From JAJFFW01 sp038531315 (lineage in GTDB: Bacteria; Pseudomonadota; Alphaproteobacteria; Caulobacterales; Parvularculaceae), in the NCBI GenBank assembly GCA_038531315.1, contig JBCBBT010000014.1, positions 1-61,348 on the forward strand: a DNA stretch of 61,348 nt, given 5' to 3'. The position numbers and the translations under genes were made by a program. Under the pieces are notes generated by a model. It did not search any database, was not told the origin of the DNA, and saw only the letters and a program-made list of their open reading frames with translations. Shown one piece after another: positions 44,064 through 52,856 of this stretch (position 1 is the first letter of the stretch; each line of letters starts with the position of its first letter).

Positions 44064-47000
44064 AAACGGTTCTCTTTGATAACATCCGTGCGCTGTTTCT
44101 TGTCGTCACGCTGGTCGTTGTCGGCGGGCTCGCCGCTTTCGTCACCATGCCGCAAACCGAGGACCCGCGTATTACGAACCGAGCTGCAACTATCTTGACG
44201 CCGCTTCCGGGCGCAAGCGCCGAGCTGGTCGAACGCCTGGTGACGCAACCGATCGAAGACGAACTACGAAGCATATCGGAAATCGACCGGATCGAATCGA
44301 AGTCCCGTACGGGGTTATCGTCTGTTACTATTGTCTTGCGCGACCAAATTGTTGAAACCGGCGAGCCTTTTGCGCGCATTCGAGACGCGGTCGATGACGC
44401 GAGGGCCGAATTGCCTGACGCCGCGGGCGACTCGCAATTCATCGATGATCGCAGCGAAGACGCCTATACAGTGCTGACCGCGCTTATCTGGGATGCGGCC
44501 AGCGAGCCGAATTTGCTGATCCTGAAACGAACGGCTGAAGAGCTCCAGTCAAGATTACGCAACTTTCCCGGTGCTGAATATGTTGAAATACATGGCGCCT
44601 CTCCGGAGGAAATCGCTGTCACGCTGCCGAGTGACGTCGCGCAGGCGTTGGGATTGAGCGAACGCCAGATCGCCGCAAATATTGCGTCGGCGGACGTTAA
44701 GGGCGCCGCGGGACAGTTTTTCGGCGATGCGGCGCAATACGCGCTCGAAGTCGAAGGCGAACTCGATACGCTGGACCGTCTGCGCGCGGTGCCGCTTCAA
44801 ACGGGTCAAAGCGGCGCAACCGTTCAACTCGGCGATATCGCCGACATAGAACGCTCGCTAAAAGACCCATTGTCGGAATACGCCATCATTGACGGGCGCC
44901 CTGCGATCGTTGTCGGCGCCCGGATGGAGCCTGGACGGCGGGTCGGCGACTGGGCCGCCTCGCTCGTTGAAGAACTTGCCGAGTTTGAAAAAACAATCAG
45001 CAGCGGCATCGAACAACGCATCATTTTCAACCAGGCCGACTACGCCAATGATCGTTTCCAGAAGCTGATCACCAATCTACTTGTTGGGATCGGCCTCGTC
45101 GTCATCATTCTTTTCTTCACCCTCGGCGTGAAGTCGGCGCTTGTTGTGACCTTCGCCATCCCGCTTACAACCTTGATGGCGCTGACCATCATGAATCTCG
45201 TCGGTATTCCTATCCATCAAATGTCGATTACGGGTCTCATTGTCGCCCTCGGCCTCCTCGTCGATTCGGCGATTGTCGTTTGTGACGCAGTCACGCGGCG
45301 GCTCACAGCCGGCCTGTCGCCGCGCGAAGCGGTCGCCCAATCGGTGGAACGCCTTTGGTTGCCGCTGTTAAGCTCCACACTGACGACCGTCTTTGCTTTC
45401 CTGCCGATCAGTCTCCTGCCTGGCGGGGCGGGCGAGTTTGTCGGCGCCATCGCCGATAGCGTCATCATTGCGCTTTTGTCCTCTTACATTTTGGCGATGA
45501 CCGTTATTGCGGGCATTGCGGGACACTTTTTCAGCCGGCAGGGCGGAAAAAAACCGTCGCAAGGTCTTTCTTTCCCGGTTGTCGCGGGACCTTTCAAATG
45601 GCTTTTGGGCCTCAGTCTTCATTCGCCGCGGCTGTCCGTTATCGCAGCGCTGATCCTGCCTCTGCTCGGATTTATCGGCGTCACAACCTTGCCGAGCCAG
45701 TTCTTTCCGGAGGCTGATCGCAATCAGTTCCATGTCGAATTGCGCCTGTCGCCCCAATCAAGCCTCACCGCGACGAAACAAGCTGCTGACCTCGCCGACG
45801 CCATCCTTGAAGCCGACGATCGGATCGTCAGCGCCGACTGGTTCGTCGGCAATTCTGTTCCTTCTTTTTACTACAACGTGATTATGGATCAGGACGGCGC
45901 AAAGGATTACGCCGAGGCGATGGTGACGGCGAAATCGCTCACCGGCATCAAAGATTTGCAAAACGAGATGCAACAAAAGCTCAGCGAAGCCTTGCCGGAC
46001 GCTCAGGTTCTCGTGCGCTTTCTGGCGCAGGGCCCGCCCACGGAGGCGCCTTTTGAGCTCAGGATTTACGGCCGGGAACTGAAAACGCTTCAACGCCTCG
46101 GCGAAGAAGCGCGGGCTCTTCTCGCCCAGGTTCCTGAAATTACCGTATCGTTTGCAACCATCGCCGGCGGAGAACCGAAGCTGTGGCTGGCCGCAGACGA
46201 AGACGACGCGCTTCAGGCAGGCCTGACGCTCGCGCAAGTCGCAGACGGGTTGTCGGCGAAGCTGCAAGGCGCACAAGGCGGCTCCATTGTTGAAGCCGAA
46301 CAGGAGATCGACGTTATCGTCCGGCTCGATGAACGCTCGCGCCGCGATATGACCGAGATTGAATCCCTGACGATTTCTAATCCGTCGTCCCAGCAAAGCC
46401 GACTGGGGCCCCTGGCGGGCGTTCCCGCGACACCGATTACGGGGCTTGGCGATTTGGAGCTTCGCCCGTCGGCGGCGTCAATCACCCGCTATGACGGCGA
46501 ACGCGTCAACACGATTACAGGCTTTATACGGAGTGACGCTCTGGCGTCGACCGCCGTCGAGGCGTTTCAGGCGCTTGCCGAACAAAACGGCTTCGAGATG
46601 CCGCCGGGATATCGCTACGAATTCGGCGGCGACGCGGAGGCCCGCTCCGACGCTGTCGGCAATCTCTTGTCTTCGTTAGGACTGATTGTTGTCGCCACGA
46701 TCGCTGTTGTTGTCTTGAGCTTTAACTCGTTCAGGATCAGTTCGATCGTCTTCATGGTCGCCGGCCTATCCATGGGGCTCGGCATGTTGAGCCTCACGAT
46801 CTTCGGGTATCCTTTCGGGTTCCAGCCAATCATTGCACTGATGGGCTTAATGGGCGTGGCGATCAACGCCGCCATTATCATTCTCTCCGGATTGAAGGCC
46901 GACCCTGACGCTGTCGCCGGGGACCGCAACGCGGTGCGACGGGTCGTTCTCGAAACCTCGCGACATATTTCCTCCACAACGCTGACGACGTTTATGGGCT

Positions 47001-47185
47001 TTTTGCCGCTGATACTTTCCGAGGGCGGGTTTTGGCCGCCCTTTGCGACCGCCATCGCCGGCGGCGTTGTCCTCTCGACGGTGATCTCGTTCTTCTTTGT
47101 CCCCCAGATGTTTGTTTTGCTGACGCGTCCATCGCGAAAGCGCGCCGCCCAAATTCAGCGTGATACGGAGCTTTCCTATGCTTAA
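44060..47185 (+). CDS. RND efflux pump permease
   Basis: 1041 aa, the full length for an AcrB-type transporter: TM1 at about 10-28, first porter domain, TM2-6 at about 340-480, second half repeating the pattern, TM12 near the end. TM4 reads LGLLVDSAIVVCDAV, where AcrB-type HAE1 pumps usually have two adjacent Asp residues; here the second is Ser. TM1 begins LVVTLVVVGGLAAFVTMPQTEDP. The substrate is unknown. It overlaps the adaptor by 4 bp and the outer-membrane factor by 8 bp. Confidence 0.92.
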   Translation: MKTVLFDNIRALFLVVTLVVVGGLAAFVTMPQTEDPRITNRAATILTPLPGASAELVERLVTQPIEDELRSISEIDRIESKSRTGLSSVTIVLRDQIVETGEPFARIRDAVDDARAELPDAAGDSQFIDDRSEDAYTVLTALIWDAASEPNLLILKRTAEELQSRLRNFPGAEYVEIHGASPEEIAVTLPSDVAQALGLSERQIAANIASADVKGAAGQFFGDAAQYALEVEGELDTLDRLRAVPLQTGQSGATVQLGDIADIERSLKDPLSEYAIIDGRPAIVVGARMEPGRRVGDWAASLVEELAEFEKTISSGIEQRIIFNQADYANDRFQKLITNLLVGIGLVVIILFFTLGVKSALVVTFAIPLTTLMALTIMNLVGIPIHQMSITGLIVALGLLVDSAIVVCDAVTRRLTAGLSPREAVAQSVERLWLPLLSSTLTTVFAFLPISLLPGGAGEFVGAIADSVIIALLSSYILAMTVIAGIAGHFFSRQGGKKPSQGLSFPVVAGPFKWLLGLSLHSPRLSVIAALILPLLGFIGVTTLPSQFFPEADRNQFHVELRLSPQSSLTATKQAADLADAILEADDRIVSADWFVGNSVPSFYYNVIMDQDGAKDYAEAMVTAKSLTGIKDLQNEMQQKLSEALPDAQVLVRFLAQGPPTEAPFELRIYGRELKTLQRLGEEARALLAQVPEITVSFATIAGGEPKLWLAADEDDALQAGLTLAQVADGLSAKLQGAQGGSIVEAEQEIDVIVRLDERSRRDMTEIESLTISNPSSQQSRLGPLAGVPATPITGLGDLELRPSAASITRYDGERVNTITGFIRSDALASTAVEAFQALAEQNGFEMPPGYRYEFGGDAEARSDAVGNLLSSLGLIVVATIAVVVLSFNSFRISSIVFMVAGLSMGLGMLSLTIFGYPFGFQPIIALMGLMGVAINAAIIILSGLKADPDAVAGDRNAVRRVVLETSRHISSTTLTTFMGFLPLILSEGGFWPPFATAIAGGVVLSTVISFFFVPQMFVLLTRPSRKRAAQIQRDTELSYA

Positions 47186-48458
47186 ACCCGCGATGACGTT
47201 CTGCGCTGCAACGGCGGTTCTTCTCTCTGCGGCGTCCGCCGAAGCCGAAGAGGCGTCTCAGCTCTATGAGCTGTTGATGGCGAACCCTGAAATAAAGGCG
47301 GCGGGCGCTTTGCGGGAAGCCGCGAGGAATGACCTCTCGGCCGCCCGCGGCGGACGCCTGCCGCAACTTCGGATCGAGGGTCAACTGGGCCGGCTGGAGC
47401 AATCCTTCACGATCCCGATCGAAGGCGCGAACCAGACCTTTGACCAAACGACCAACCCCATGGCCGTGAGAGCCACGCTTGAGCAACCCGTCTTCACCTC
47501 CGGCGTCTTGTCCGGCGCGATCAGGGGCGCGCGCTCAACAGCGCAAGCAGCGCTCTTCAATGAAAAAGCGACCCGTCAAAATATTGTGCTCGCCGGCGCG
47601 ACAGCGGCGGCTGATCTTGTCAATGCGCGTCTCGTTCTTGCCGTGCGCGAACAAAATGAAGAGATCATCCGGCAGCGACTTGATGAAGCGAAATCGCGTT
47701 TTGCGTCGGGCGTTATCACAAAAACTGACGTGCTGCAGTCGCAATCGCGTTTTGCGGGCGCAACCGCCGAAAAGGTCCTCGCGGAGAGCTTGCTGAAGTC
47801 AGCGGAGGAAGAATTTTTTCGGGTTTTTGGCGCGCCTGCGCCAACAGAACTCGCCCTGCCTGTTATGCCGCAAGAGCTTCCCGTCGATCTTGAGGAAGCC
47901 GTGTGGCTCGCAGAAAAAGAAGGGCCCATTCTGGCGGCTGAAAGAAACAACGCCGATGCAGCCGGCCACGCGGTTCGGGAGGCGCGCGGTCGCGCCCTTC
48001 CCCAAGTCTCGATATCCGCCGAAGCGGCGATGGCCTCCGATCAATCCGTTGGTCAGTTTTTTGGCGATACGGAGCGCTATGGCGTATTCCTCAATGTCTC
48101 CATGGACCTCTTCAGCGGTGGCTCAAACAGGGCCCGCAGACGCGCCGCGCAAAACCGCGCGCGCGCAGCGCTGTCGCAAGTTGAACAACGCAAACGCGAG
48201 GTGCGCCAGGCCGTGATTGACAATTGGGCGCAACGGCGCGCGGCGATGGCCTCGCTTGAAGCGCGCCAGAGACAAGTCGTCGCCGCTCAACAGAGCCGAG
48301 ACGGCGTCGTGCGCGAAGCAGAAGCCAACAGACGTACACGCCTCGATGTTCTTGATGCGGAATTAGAGCTGGCCAATGCCAGAGTCTCAGAAATCGAAGC
48401 CGAAAGAGATGCGATCGTCTCTGGGTTTTCAATTCTGGCGCTGTTAGGAAAACTCTAA
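47178..48458 (+). CDS. TolC family outer-membrane efflux protein
   Basis: 426 aa. Signal peptide about 1-23 (SAASAEAEE). Two structural repeats with long helices and barrel strands are recognisable from VRATLEQPVFTSGVLSGAI and LNVSMDLFSGGSNRARRRA, the paired TolC signatures. The start is ATG 47178 with CGGAG 8 nt upstream, so the gene overlaps the permease by 8 bp. It completes the tripartite pump. Confidence 0.9.
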   Translation: MLKPAMTFCAATAVLLSAASAEAEEASQLYELLMANPEIKAAGALREAARNDLSAARGGRLPQLRIEGQLGRLEQSFTIPIEGANQTFDQTTNPMAVRATLEQPVFTSGVLSGAIRGARSTAQAALFNEKATRQNIVLAGATAAADLVNARLVLAVREQNEEIIRQRLDEAKSRFASGVITKTDVLQSQSRFAGATAEKVLAESLLKSAEEEFFRVFGAPAPTELALPVMPQELPVDLEEAVWLAEKEGPILAAERNNADAAGHAVREARGRALPQVSISAEAAMASDQSVGQFFGDTERYGVFLNVSMDLFSGGSNRARRRAAQNRARAALSQVEQRKREVRQAVIDNWAQRRAAMASLEARQRQVVAAQQSRDGVVREAEANRRTRLDVLDAELELANARVSEIEAERDAIVSGFSILALLGKL

Positions 48459-48642
48459 GGTGAGCTAAGTTTCGGTTCGCCCGCTTGTAACGAATTTGAT
48501 GGTATTATTCTTTGTACTGTTCATATAAATTATGCTTCCGTGATTGAAGTCTGAAAGCTTGGGTGGCGGGCGCCGTTGCGCCGCCTGCTGCTCAATGTTT
48601 GCAAATGACTCAGCGACGAACGACTGACGCCGCATACCGGCC

Positions 48643-48665
48643 CCTGTCCTTTCGGTCAGGTTTTT
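48643..48665 (+). terminator. Rho-independent terminator-like hairpin
   Basis: CCTGTCC pairs with GGTCAGG (one mismatch) around TTTC, followed by TTTTT. It lies 185 nt past the end of the RND operon. Confidence 0.5.
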
Positions 48666-48827
48666 GTTCGCCCTAAATGCCGTAACGGCGCCCTCTCATC
48701 GCCCCCATAATAGCGCTATCGACGGCGAGATGAGAGGCGAATGCTGATGCCCCTACCACGCGGCATAAAAATTACTGGACGATCGATCATTGCAGGCGGC
48801 TGCGCAGGCGACCATACCCGCCAATCC

Positions 48828-48852
48828 GTTTGTCTCCAAATGAGAGACAAAC
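48828..48852. promoter_or_regulatory. 25-nt palindrome upstream of the pirin/amidohydrolase cluster
   Basis: GTTTGTCTC (48828-48836) and GAGACAAAC (48844-48852) are perfect 9-bp inverted arms around 7 nt. The element ends 86 bp before the first pirin gene. It is likely a regulator-binding site that controls the whole plus-strand cluster. Confidence 0.55.
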
Positions 48853-48938
48853 CATCCACAAGAACGCATATAGTCCCGAACATCGCTCCGAACTACATGG
48901 ATGAACAAGACTTTCATTCAAATGTACGGAGCAATGAC

Positions 48939-49646
48939 ATGATTAAAATCAGACGCTCAAACGACCGTGGGGACGTCAACCACGGTTGGTTGAAATCAAA
49001 GCACACGTTTTCTTTCGCGAATTACTACGATCCTCAGCATATGGGTTTTGGTCCGCTTCGCGTGATCAACGAAGACCGCGTCGTCGGCGGCGCCGGTTTC
49101 GGAACCCATGGCCACCGCGACATGGAGATCATCTCCTATGTTCTGAAAGGCGGTCTTGAGCACAAAGACTCTATCGGGACGGGATCGGTCATTCGCCCCG
49201 GGGAGGTCCAGCGAATGACGGCCGGCTCAGGCATTCATCATTCCGAGTACAATCATTCAAAGACCGATCAGGTTCACTTTCTTCAGATCTGGATCGAGCC
49301 ATCTCAACCCGGCCTGGACCCGAGTTATGAGCAAACCGCTTTTCCAGATGCAGAAAAACGCGGCCGGTTGCGCCTCGTCGGTTCGCAAGACGGCCGCGAC
49401 GGATCGGTGACGATTCACCAGGATGTGAACCTCTATTCCGGTCTTTTTGACGGCGACGAGCGCGCAACAATTCAATTGCAACCGGGTCGTCTGGCTTGGG
49501 TTCAGGTCGCGCGCGGCGCCGTCACCGTAGCCGGAGAGCGCCTCGAGACTGGCGACGGCGTCGCTATCGAGGACCTGCCGGAAATAACTTTTGAACAAGG
49601 CGATGACGCAGAGGTCCTTCTCTTCGACATGACGCCCATCAACTAA
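48939..49646 (+). CDS. Pirin family protein (YhaK-like)
   Basis: 235 aa bicupin. The metal site is visible in GTHGHRDMEIISYVLKGG and MTAGSGIHHSEYN (His/His/Glu/His). It begins MIKIRRSNDRG, typical of the single-metal YhaK/quercetinase-like group. The start at 48939 has GGAG about 7 nt upstream. Members are iron-binding redox sensors or quercetin 2,3-dioxygenase-like enzymes. It opens the cluster, with a second, different pirin at its end. Confidence 0.88.
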   Translation: MIKIRRSNDRGDVNHGWLKSKHTFSFANYYDPQHMGFGPLRVINEDRVVGGAGFGTHGHRDMEIISYVLKGGLEHKDSIGTGSVIRPGEVQRMTAGSGIHHSEYNHSKTDQVHFLQIWIEPSQPGLDPSYEQTAFPDAEKRGRLRLVGSQDGRDGSVTIHQDVNLYSGLFDGDERATIQLQPGRLAWVQVARGAVTVAGERLETGDGVAIEDLPEITFEQGDDAEVLLFDMTPIN

Positions 49647-49667
49647 GCCCAAATAAGGAGAGCCCCG

Positions 49668-49772
49668 ATGAGCCGAAACCAACTGACAAGACCGAAAGCG
49701 AGGCAACTGGTTGCGCTTGGAACCTTTGCCTTCGCGGTCGGCGTCTTTCTCTACGTCTCCGTCGCCGGATGA
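49668..49772 (+). CDS. 34-aa single-span membrane microprotein
   Basis: ATG 49668 to TGA 49772, reading 34 residues: a basic N-terminus (SRNQLTRPKARQ) followed by one hydrophobic helix (LVALGTFAFAVGVFLYVSVA). A strong ribosome-binding site (AAGGAG) lies 8-9 nt upstream. It starts 21 bp after the pirin stop. I do not recognise a family. The clean start signal and helix support a real gene. The function is unknown. Confidence 0.6.
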   Translation: MSRNQLTRPKARQLVALGTFAFAVGVFLYVSVAG

Positions 49773-49905
49773 CGATTGAACAGACGGCTGCGCGGGGCTC
49801 GCGGCTATTGCGCTCCTGAATCAGCTCTTTTGCGAATTCAAGAGCGCGCGCCTCCCCCATCACAAGCAAATAACCGATACGCCCCCAACTAAGGAGATGA
49901 GACCA

Positions 49906-50550
49906 ATGACCAACTACCAGGAAATGCTGTCCCCGGACAATGCAGCGATTGCTTTGATCGACTTTCAACCCGCGATGTATCAAGGCGTCCAGAGCCATGA
50001 CCGTCTTTCGGTTATGCACAACGTTCAAACGCTCGCGAGGGCCGCGAAGCTCTTCAAGCTTCCAACGATACTGACGACCGTCGCCAAAGACAGTTTTTCC
50101 GGACCTTTCATGCCGGAAGTTACAGAACTCTTTCCGCAAAATGAAATCGTCGACCGGACTTCGATTAATTCCTGGCTCGATCCCAATTTTCGCAATGCCG
50201 TCGAAGCGACAGGCAGGAAAAAGATCATCCTTGCGGGGTTATGGACCAGCGCCTGCGTGTCGTTCCCGACACTGAACATGCTCGAAGCCGGCTATGAAGT
50301 CTATGTGCCGACAGACGCGTGCGGCGACACTTCGCCGGAGGCGCACGAGCGCGCCGTTGAACGCCTGATCCAGGCGGGCGCCGTGCCGGTCACCACTTTC
50401 CAGACGGTCTTTGAGCTCCAGCAAGATTGGGCACGCACCGAGACTTATGACGGCGTCATGGACATTCTTTACGATCATTCGCCATACGGGATTCAGGTTC
50501 GTTTCTCCAAATGGGCGCTCGGCGAGCATGCCTCGGAAGCCGCGGCCTAA
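49906..50550 (+). CDS. Isochorismatase-family cysteine hydrolase (YcaC-like)
   Basis: 214 aa. Asp19 in ALIDFQPAM and Cys117 in GLWTSACVSFP are the expected catalytic residues, followed by the typical EVYVPTDACGDTSPEAHERAV block. The family hydrolyses amides such as nicotinamide, N-carbamoyl compounds or isochorismate; YcaC homologues have no firm substrate. ATG 49906 is chosen over 49897 because AAGGAG directly abuts the latter. It is in the plus-strand cluster between the microprotein and the first amidohydrolase. Confidence 0.88.
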   Translation: MTNYQEMLSPDNAAIALIDFQPAMYQGVQSHDRLSVMHNVQTLARAAKLFKLPTILTTVAKDSFSGPFMPEVTELFPQNEIVDRTSINSWLDPNFRNAVEATGRKKIILAGLWTSACVSFPTLNMLEAGYEVYVPTDACGDTSPEAHERAVERLIQAGAVPVTTFQTVFELQQDWARTETYDGVMDILYDHSPYGIQVRFSKWALGEHASEAAA

Positions 50551-50558
50551 TACCTGAA

Positions 50559-50586
50559 AACGCCGGCTCCGCCGCGGGCCGGCGTT
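50559..50586 (+). terminator. Stem-loop, terminator- or attenuator-like
   Basis: AACGCCGGC (50559-50567) pairs perfectly with GCCGGCGTT (50578-50586) around 10 nt. Only two T residues follow, so termination may be partial. It separates the isochorismatase-like gene from the longer downstream run. Confidence 0.5.
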
Positions 50587-50679
50587 CACTCCCAAAGCAG
50601 CCACGTTTCAACGCTCACGGATTATCGCCGTTAGCCGGGGAACGACTGCGCCCAATGACGAAAAACCATCGAGCACAAA

Positions 50680-52545
50680 ATGACCGATCTCGTTCTTTAT
50701 AACGGTAAATTGACAACGCTCGACCGTGCGTCGCCGAACGCGACAGCAATCGCCATCAAGGATGGCCTGATTGAAGCCGTCGGTGACGATCGCACAATAC
50801 TACAGCGCGCAGAGCGCCAGACCCCTCAGGTCGATTTAAAGGGGCGCCGCGTCATTCCCGGACTGAACGACAGTCACACCCACCTCATTCGCGGCGGTCT
50901 TAATTTCAATATGGAGCTTCGTTGGGAAGGCGCGCCCTCGCTTGCCGACGCCTTGCGCTTACTCAAGACACAAGCGGACCGGACGCCGGCGCCGCAATGG
51001 GTCCGCGTGGTTGGCGGCTGGTCGGAATTTCAATTCGCCGAAAGACGTTTGCCGACCCTTCAAGAGATCAATCACGCGGCGCCGAACACGCCGGTTTTTA
51101 TTCTCCATCTCTATGGTCAGGCGCTTCTTAACAAGGCTGCGATAAACGCGCTCGGATTTAACAAAGACACGCCAAATCCGCCCGGCGGCGTCATTGAACG
51201 CGACGCACGCGGCGAGCCGACGGGGTTGCTCGTCGCCAAGCCGTCCGCGCTTATTCTCTATTCGACGCTTGCACAAGGCCCAAAACTTCCCCTTGAGGAC
51301 CAAATCAACTCTACCCGCCACTACATGCGCGAGATGAATCGCCTGGGCATCACAAGCGTCATCGACGCAGGCGGCGGCGGTCAGAACTATCCCGAAGACT
51401 ACGACGTCATTCAGCGCCTCAATGACAATGGCGACCTCACTGTTCGTATCGCCTATAATTTGTTCGCCCAAACGGCGGGATCGGAACTCTCTGACTATGA
51501 GCGTTGGGTGTCGATCACCGAGCCCGGCGCGGGTGACGCGATGTTGCGTATGAACGGCGCCGGGGAGAATCTCGCCTGGTCCGCCGCTGACTTTGAGAAT
51601 TTCCTTGAGCCGCGTCCCGACCTGGCGCCGCACATGGAGAGCGAGCTAGAGCCGATCATCGAATTGCTCGCGGCGAACAAATGGCCGTTCCGCATTCACG
51701 CCACCTATGACGAGACGATCGATCGTTTTCTCGGCGTCTTTGAGCGTGTGACGGGAGGCGCGCCCTTCGAAACGCGCTTTATTATCGACCATGCTGAAAC
51801 CGTCAGCGAGCGCAATATCGAACGGATAAAAGCGCTTGGCGGCGGCATCGCCGTGCAGCATCGCATGGCATTCCAGGGTGAGTATTTCGTCGCCCGTTAT
51901 GGCGCGCGGGCCGCCGAGGCGACGCCGCCTGTTGCGACAATGCTTGAAATGGATGCGCCAGTCGGCGCGGGCACGGACGCGACGCGCGTTGCGTCATACA
52001 ATCCCTGGGTTTCGCTTTACTGGCTCACCACGGGGAAAACTCTCGGCGGCCTGCAGCTTTATCCGGAGCGCAACACACTTGATCGCGAAACGGCGCTCAA
52101 GCTCTGGACCAAAGGTTCGGCATGGTTCTCCGGCGAAGCGGACGTAAAGGGCGCACTGGTTGCCGGCGAATACGCCGATCTCGCTGTTCTGTCTACTGAT
52201 CTTATGGCGGTATCGAGCGAAGAGATTAAATCGATCGAGTCTGTCCTCACGATAACGGGCGGGCGTATCGTTTACGGCGCGGGTGACTTTGAAGATTTAT
52301 CGCCGCCGATCCCGCCGGCGAGCCCGTCATGGTCGCCGGTCGACATCTACAGGGGCGCCTGGAATACGGCGCGGCCCGACGGAAAATCTGCACCCAATCA
52401 GCCTGTGACAGCATGCCATGACGGTTGCTCAAATCACTGCGGTCTGCACGGCCATGACCATGGCGTCGCCTGGAATAATCCGCTGCCGGTGAAAGACCTA
52501 AAATCCTTTTGGGGCGCGCTCGGCTGCTCCTGTTTTGCTGTGTAA
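50680..52545 (+). CDS. YtcJ-type amidohydrolase with Cys/His-rich tail
   Basis: 621 aa, no signal peptide, so cytoplasmic. The metal centre is indicated by His66 and His68 (NDSHTHL), the His of RIHATYDET and IDHAET, and Asp433 in AGTDATRVASYNPW. The domain is the long-insert YtcJ group, named after predicted amidohydrolases without a proven substrate. The last 45 residues are unusual: CHDGCSNHCGLHGHDHG (from Cys579) and a terminal CSCFAV, a possible metal-binding tail. It is clearly paralogous to the Tat-exported protein at 56363. It opens the uninterrupted run to 59177. Confidence 0.87.
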   Translation: MTDLVLYNGKLTTLDRASPNATAIAIKDGLIEAVGDDRTILQRAERQTPQVDLKGRRVIPGLNDSHTHLIRGGLNFNMELRWEGAPSLADALRLLKTQADRTPAPQWVRVVGGWSEFQFAERRLPTLQEINHAAPNTPVFILHLYGQALLNKAAINALGFNKDTPNPPGGVIERDARGEPTGLLVAKPSALILYSTLAQGPKLPLEDQINSTRHYMREMNRLGITSVIDAGGGGQNYPEDYDVIQRLNDNGDLTVRIAYNLFAQTAGSELSDYERWVSITEPGAGDAMLRMNGAGENLAWSAADFENFLEPRPDLAPHMESELEPIIELLAANKWPFRIHATYDETIDRFLGVFERVTGGAPFETRFIIDHAETVSERNIERIKALGGGIAVQHRMAFQGEYFVARYGARAAEATPPVATMLEMDAPVGAGTDATRVASYNPWVSLYWLTTGKTLGGLQLYPERNTLDRETALKLWTKGSAWFSGEADVKGALVAGEYADLAVLSTDLMAVSSEEIKSIESVLTITGGRIVYGAGDFEDLSPPIPPASPSWSPVDIYRGAWNTARPDGKSAPNQPVTACHDGCSNHCGLHGHDHGVAWNNPLPVKDLKSFWGALGCSCFAV

Positions 52546-52556
52546 GGGGGCAAGGG

Positions 52557-52856
52557 ATGACTGATGTAACAGTTGTAAAAGAAGAAACAGAAACAGGCGG
52601 CCGTTTTTTGGCGCGCGTCGCCAATACGGACGCCGTTGGTGAGCTCACCTACAGCCGCGTCAACGACAAGCTCGTGATCGCCGATCACACCGGCGTCCCT
52701 GAGGCGCTTGCGGGAAAAGGCGTTGGCAAGGCTTTGGTCACGCACCTAATCGAAGACGCCCGGCAATTGGGCTACCGCATCGTCCCATTATGTCCTTTCG
52801 TCCGAGCCCAGAGCGTCAGACACCCTGAGTGGGCCGACGTGATCGTGAGGCAATGA
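52557..52856 (+). CDS. YjdJ-type GNAT N-acetyltransferase domain protein
   Basis: 99 aa. The acetyl-CoA loop GVPEALAGKGVGKALVTHLI and the C-terminal PLCPFVRAQSVRHPEW fit the small YjdJ/GNAT family. GGGGGCAAGGG precedes ATG 52557. Its stop shares a base with the MFS start, so the two are coupled. A substrate is not known. Confidence 0.85.
   Translation: MTDVTVVKEETETGGRFLARVANTDAVGELTYSRVNDKLVIADHTGVPEALAGKGVGKALVTHLIEDARQLGYRIVPLCPFVRAQSVRHPEWADVIVRQ

Larger units (their letters stand above)
48459..48938. other. Intergenic region between the RND operon and the pirin cluster
   Basis: 480 bp with no gene. It holds an AT-rich promoter-like patch near 48490-48540 (GGTATTATTC, CATATAAATTATG), a terminator-like hairpin at 48643-48665 and the 25-nt palindrome at 48828-48852. 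An open frame from 48741 leads into the pirin gene but has no ribosome-binding site and is not used in homologues. Confidence 0.6.

Noticed and set aside
50680..52545. N-acyl-D-amino-acid deacylase
   Set aside because: The HxH metal motif and split sandwich are shared by the whole amidohydrolase superfamily. The YtcJ layout fits better and does not define a substrate.
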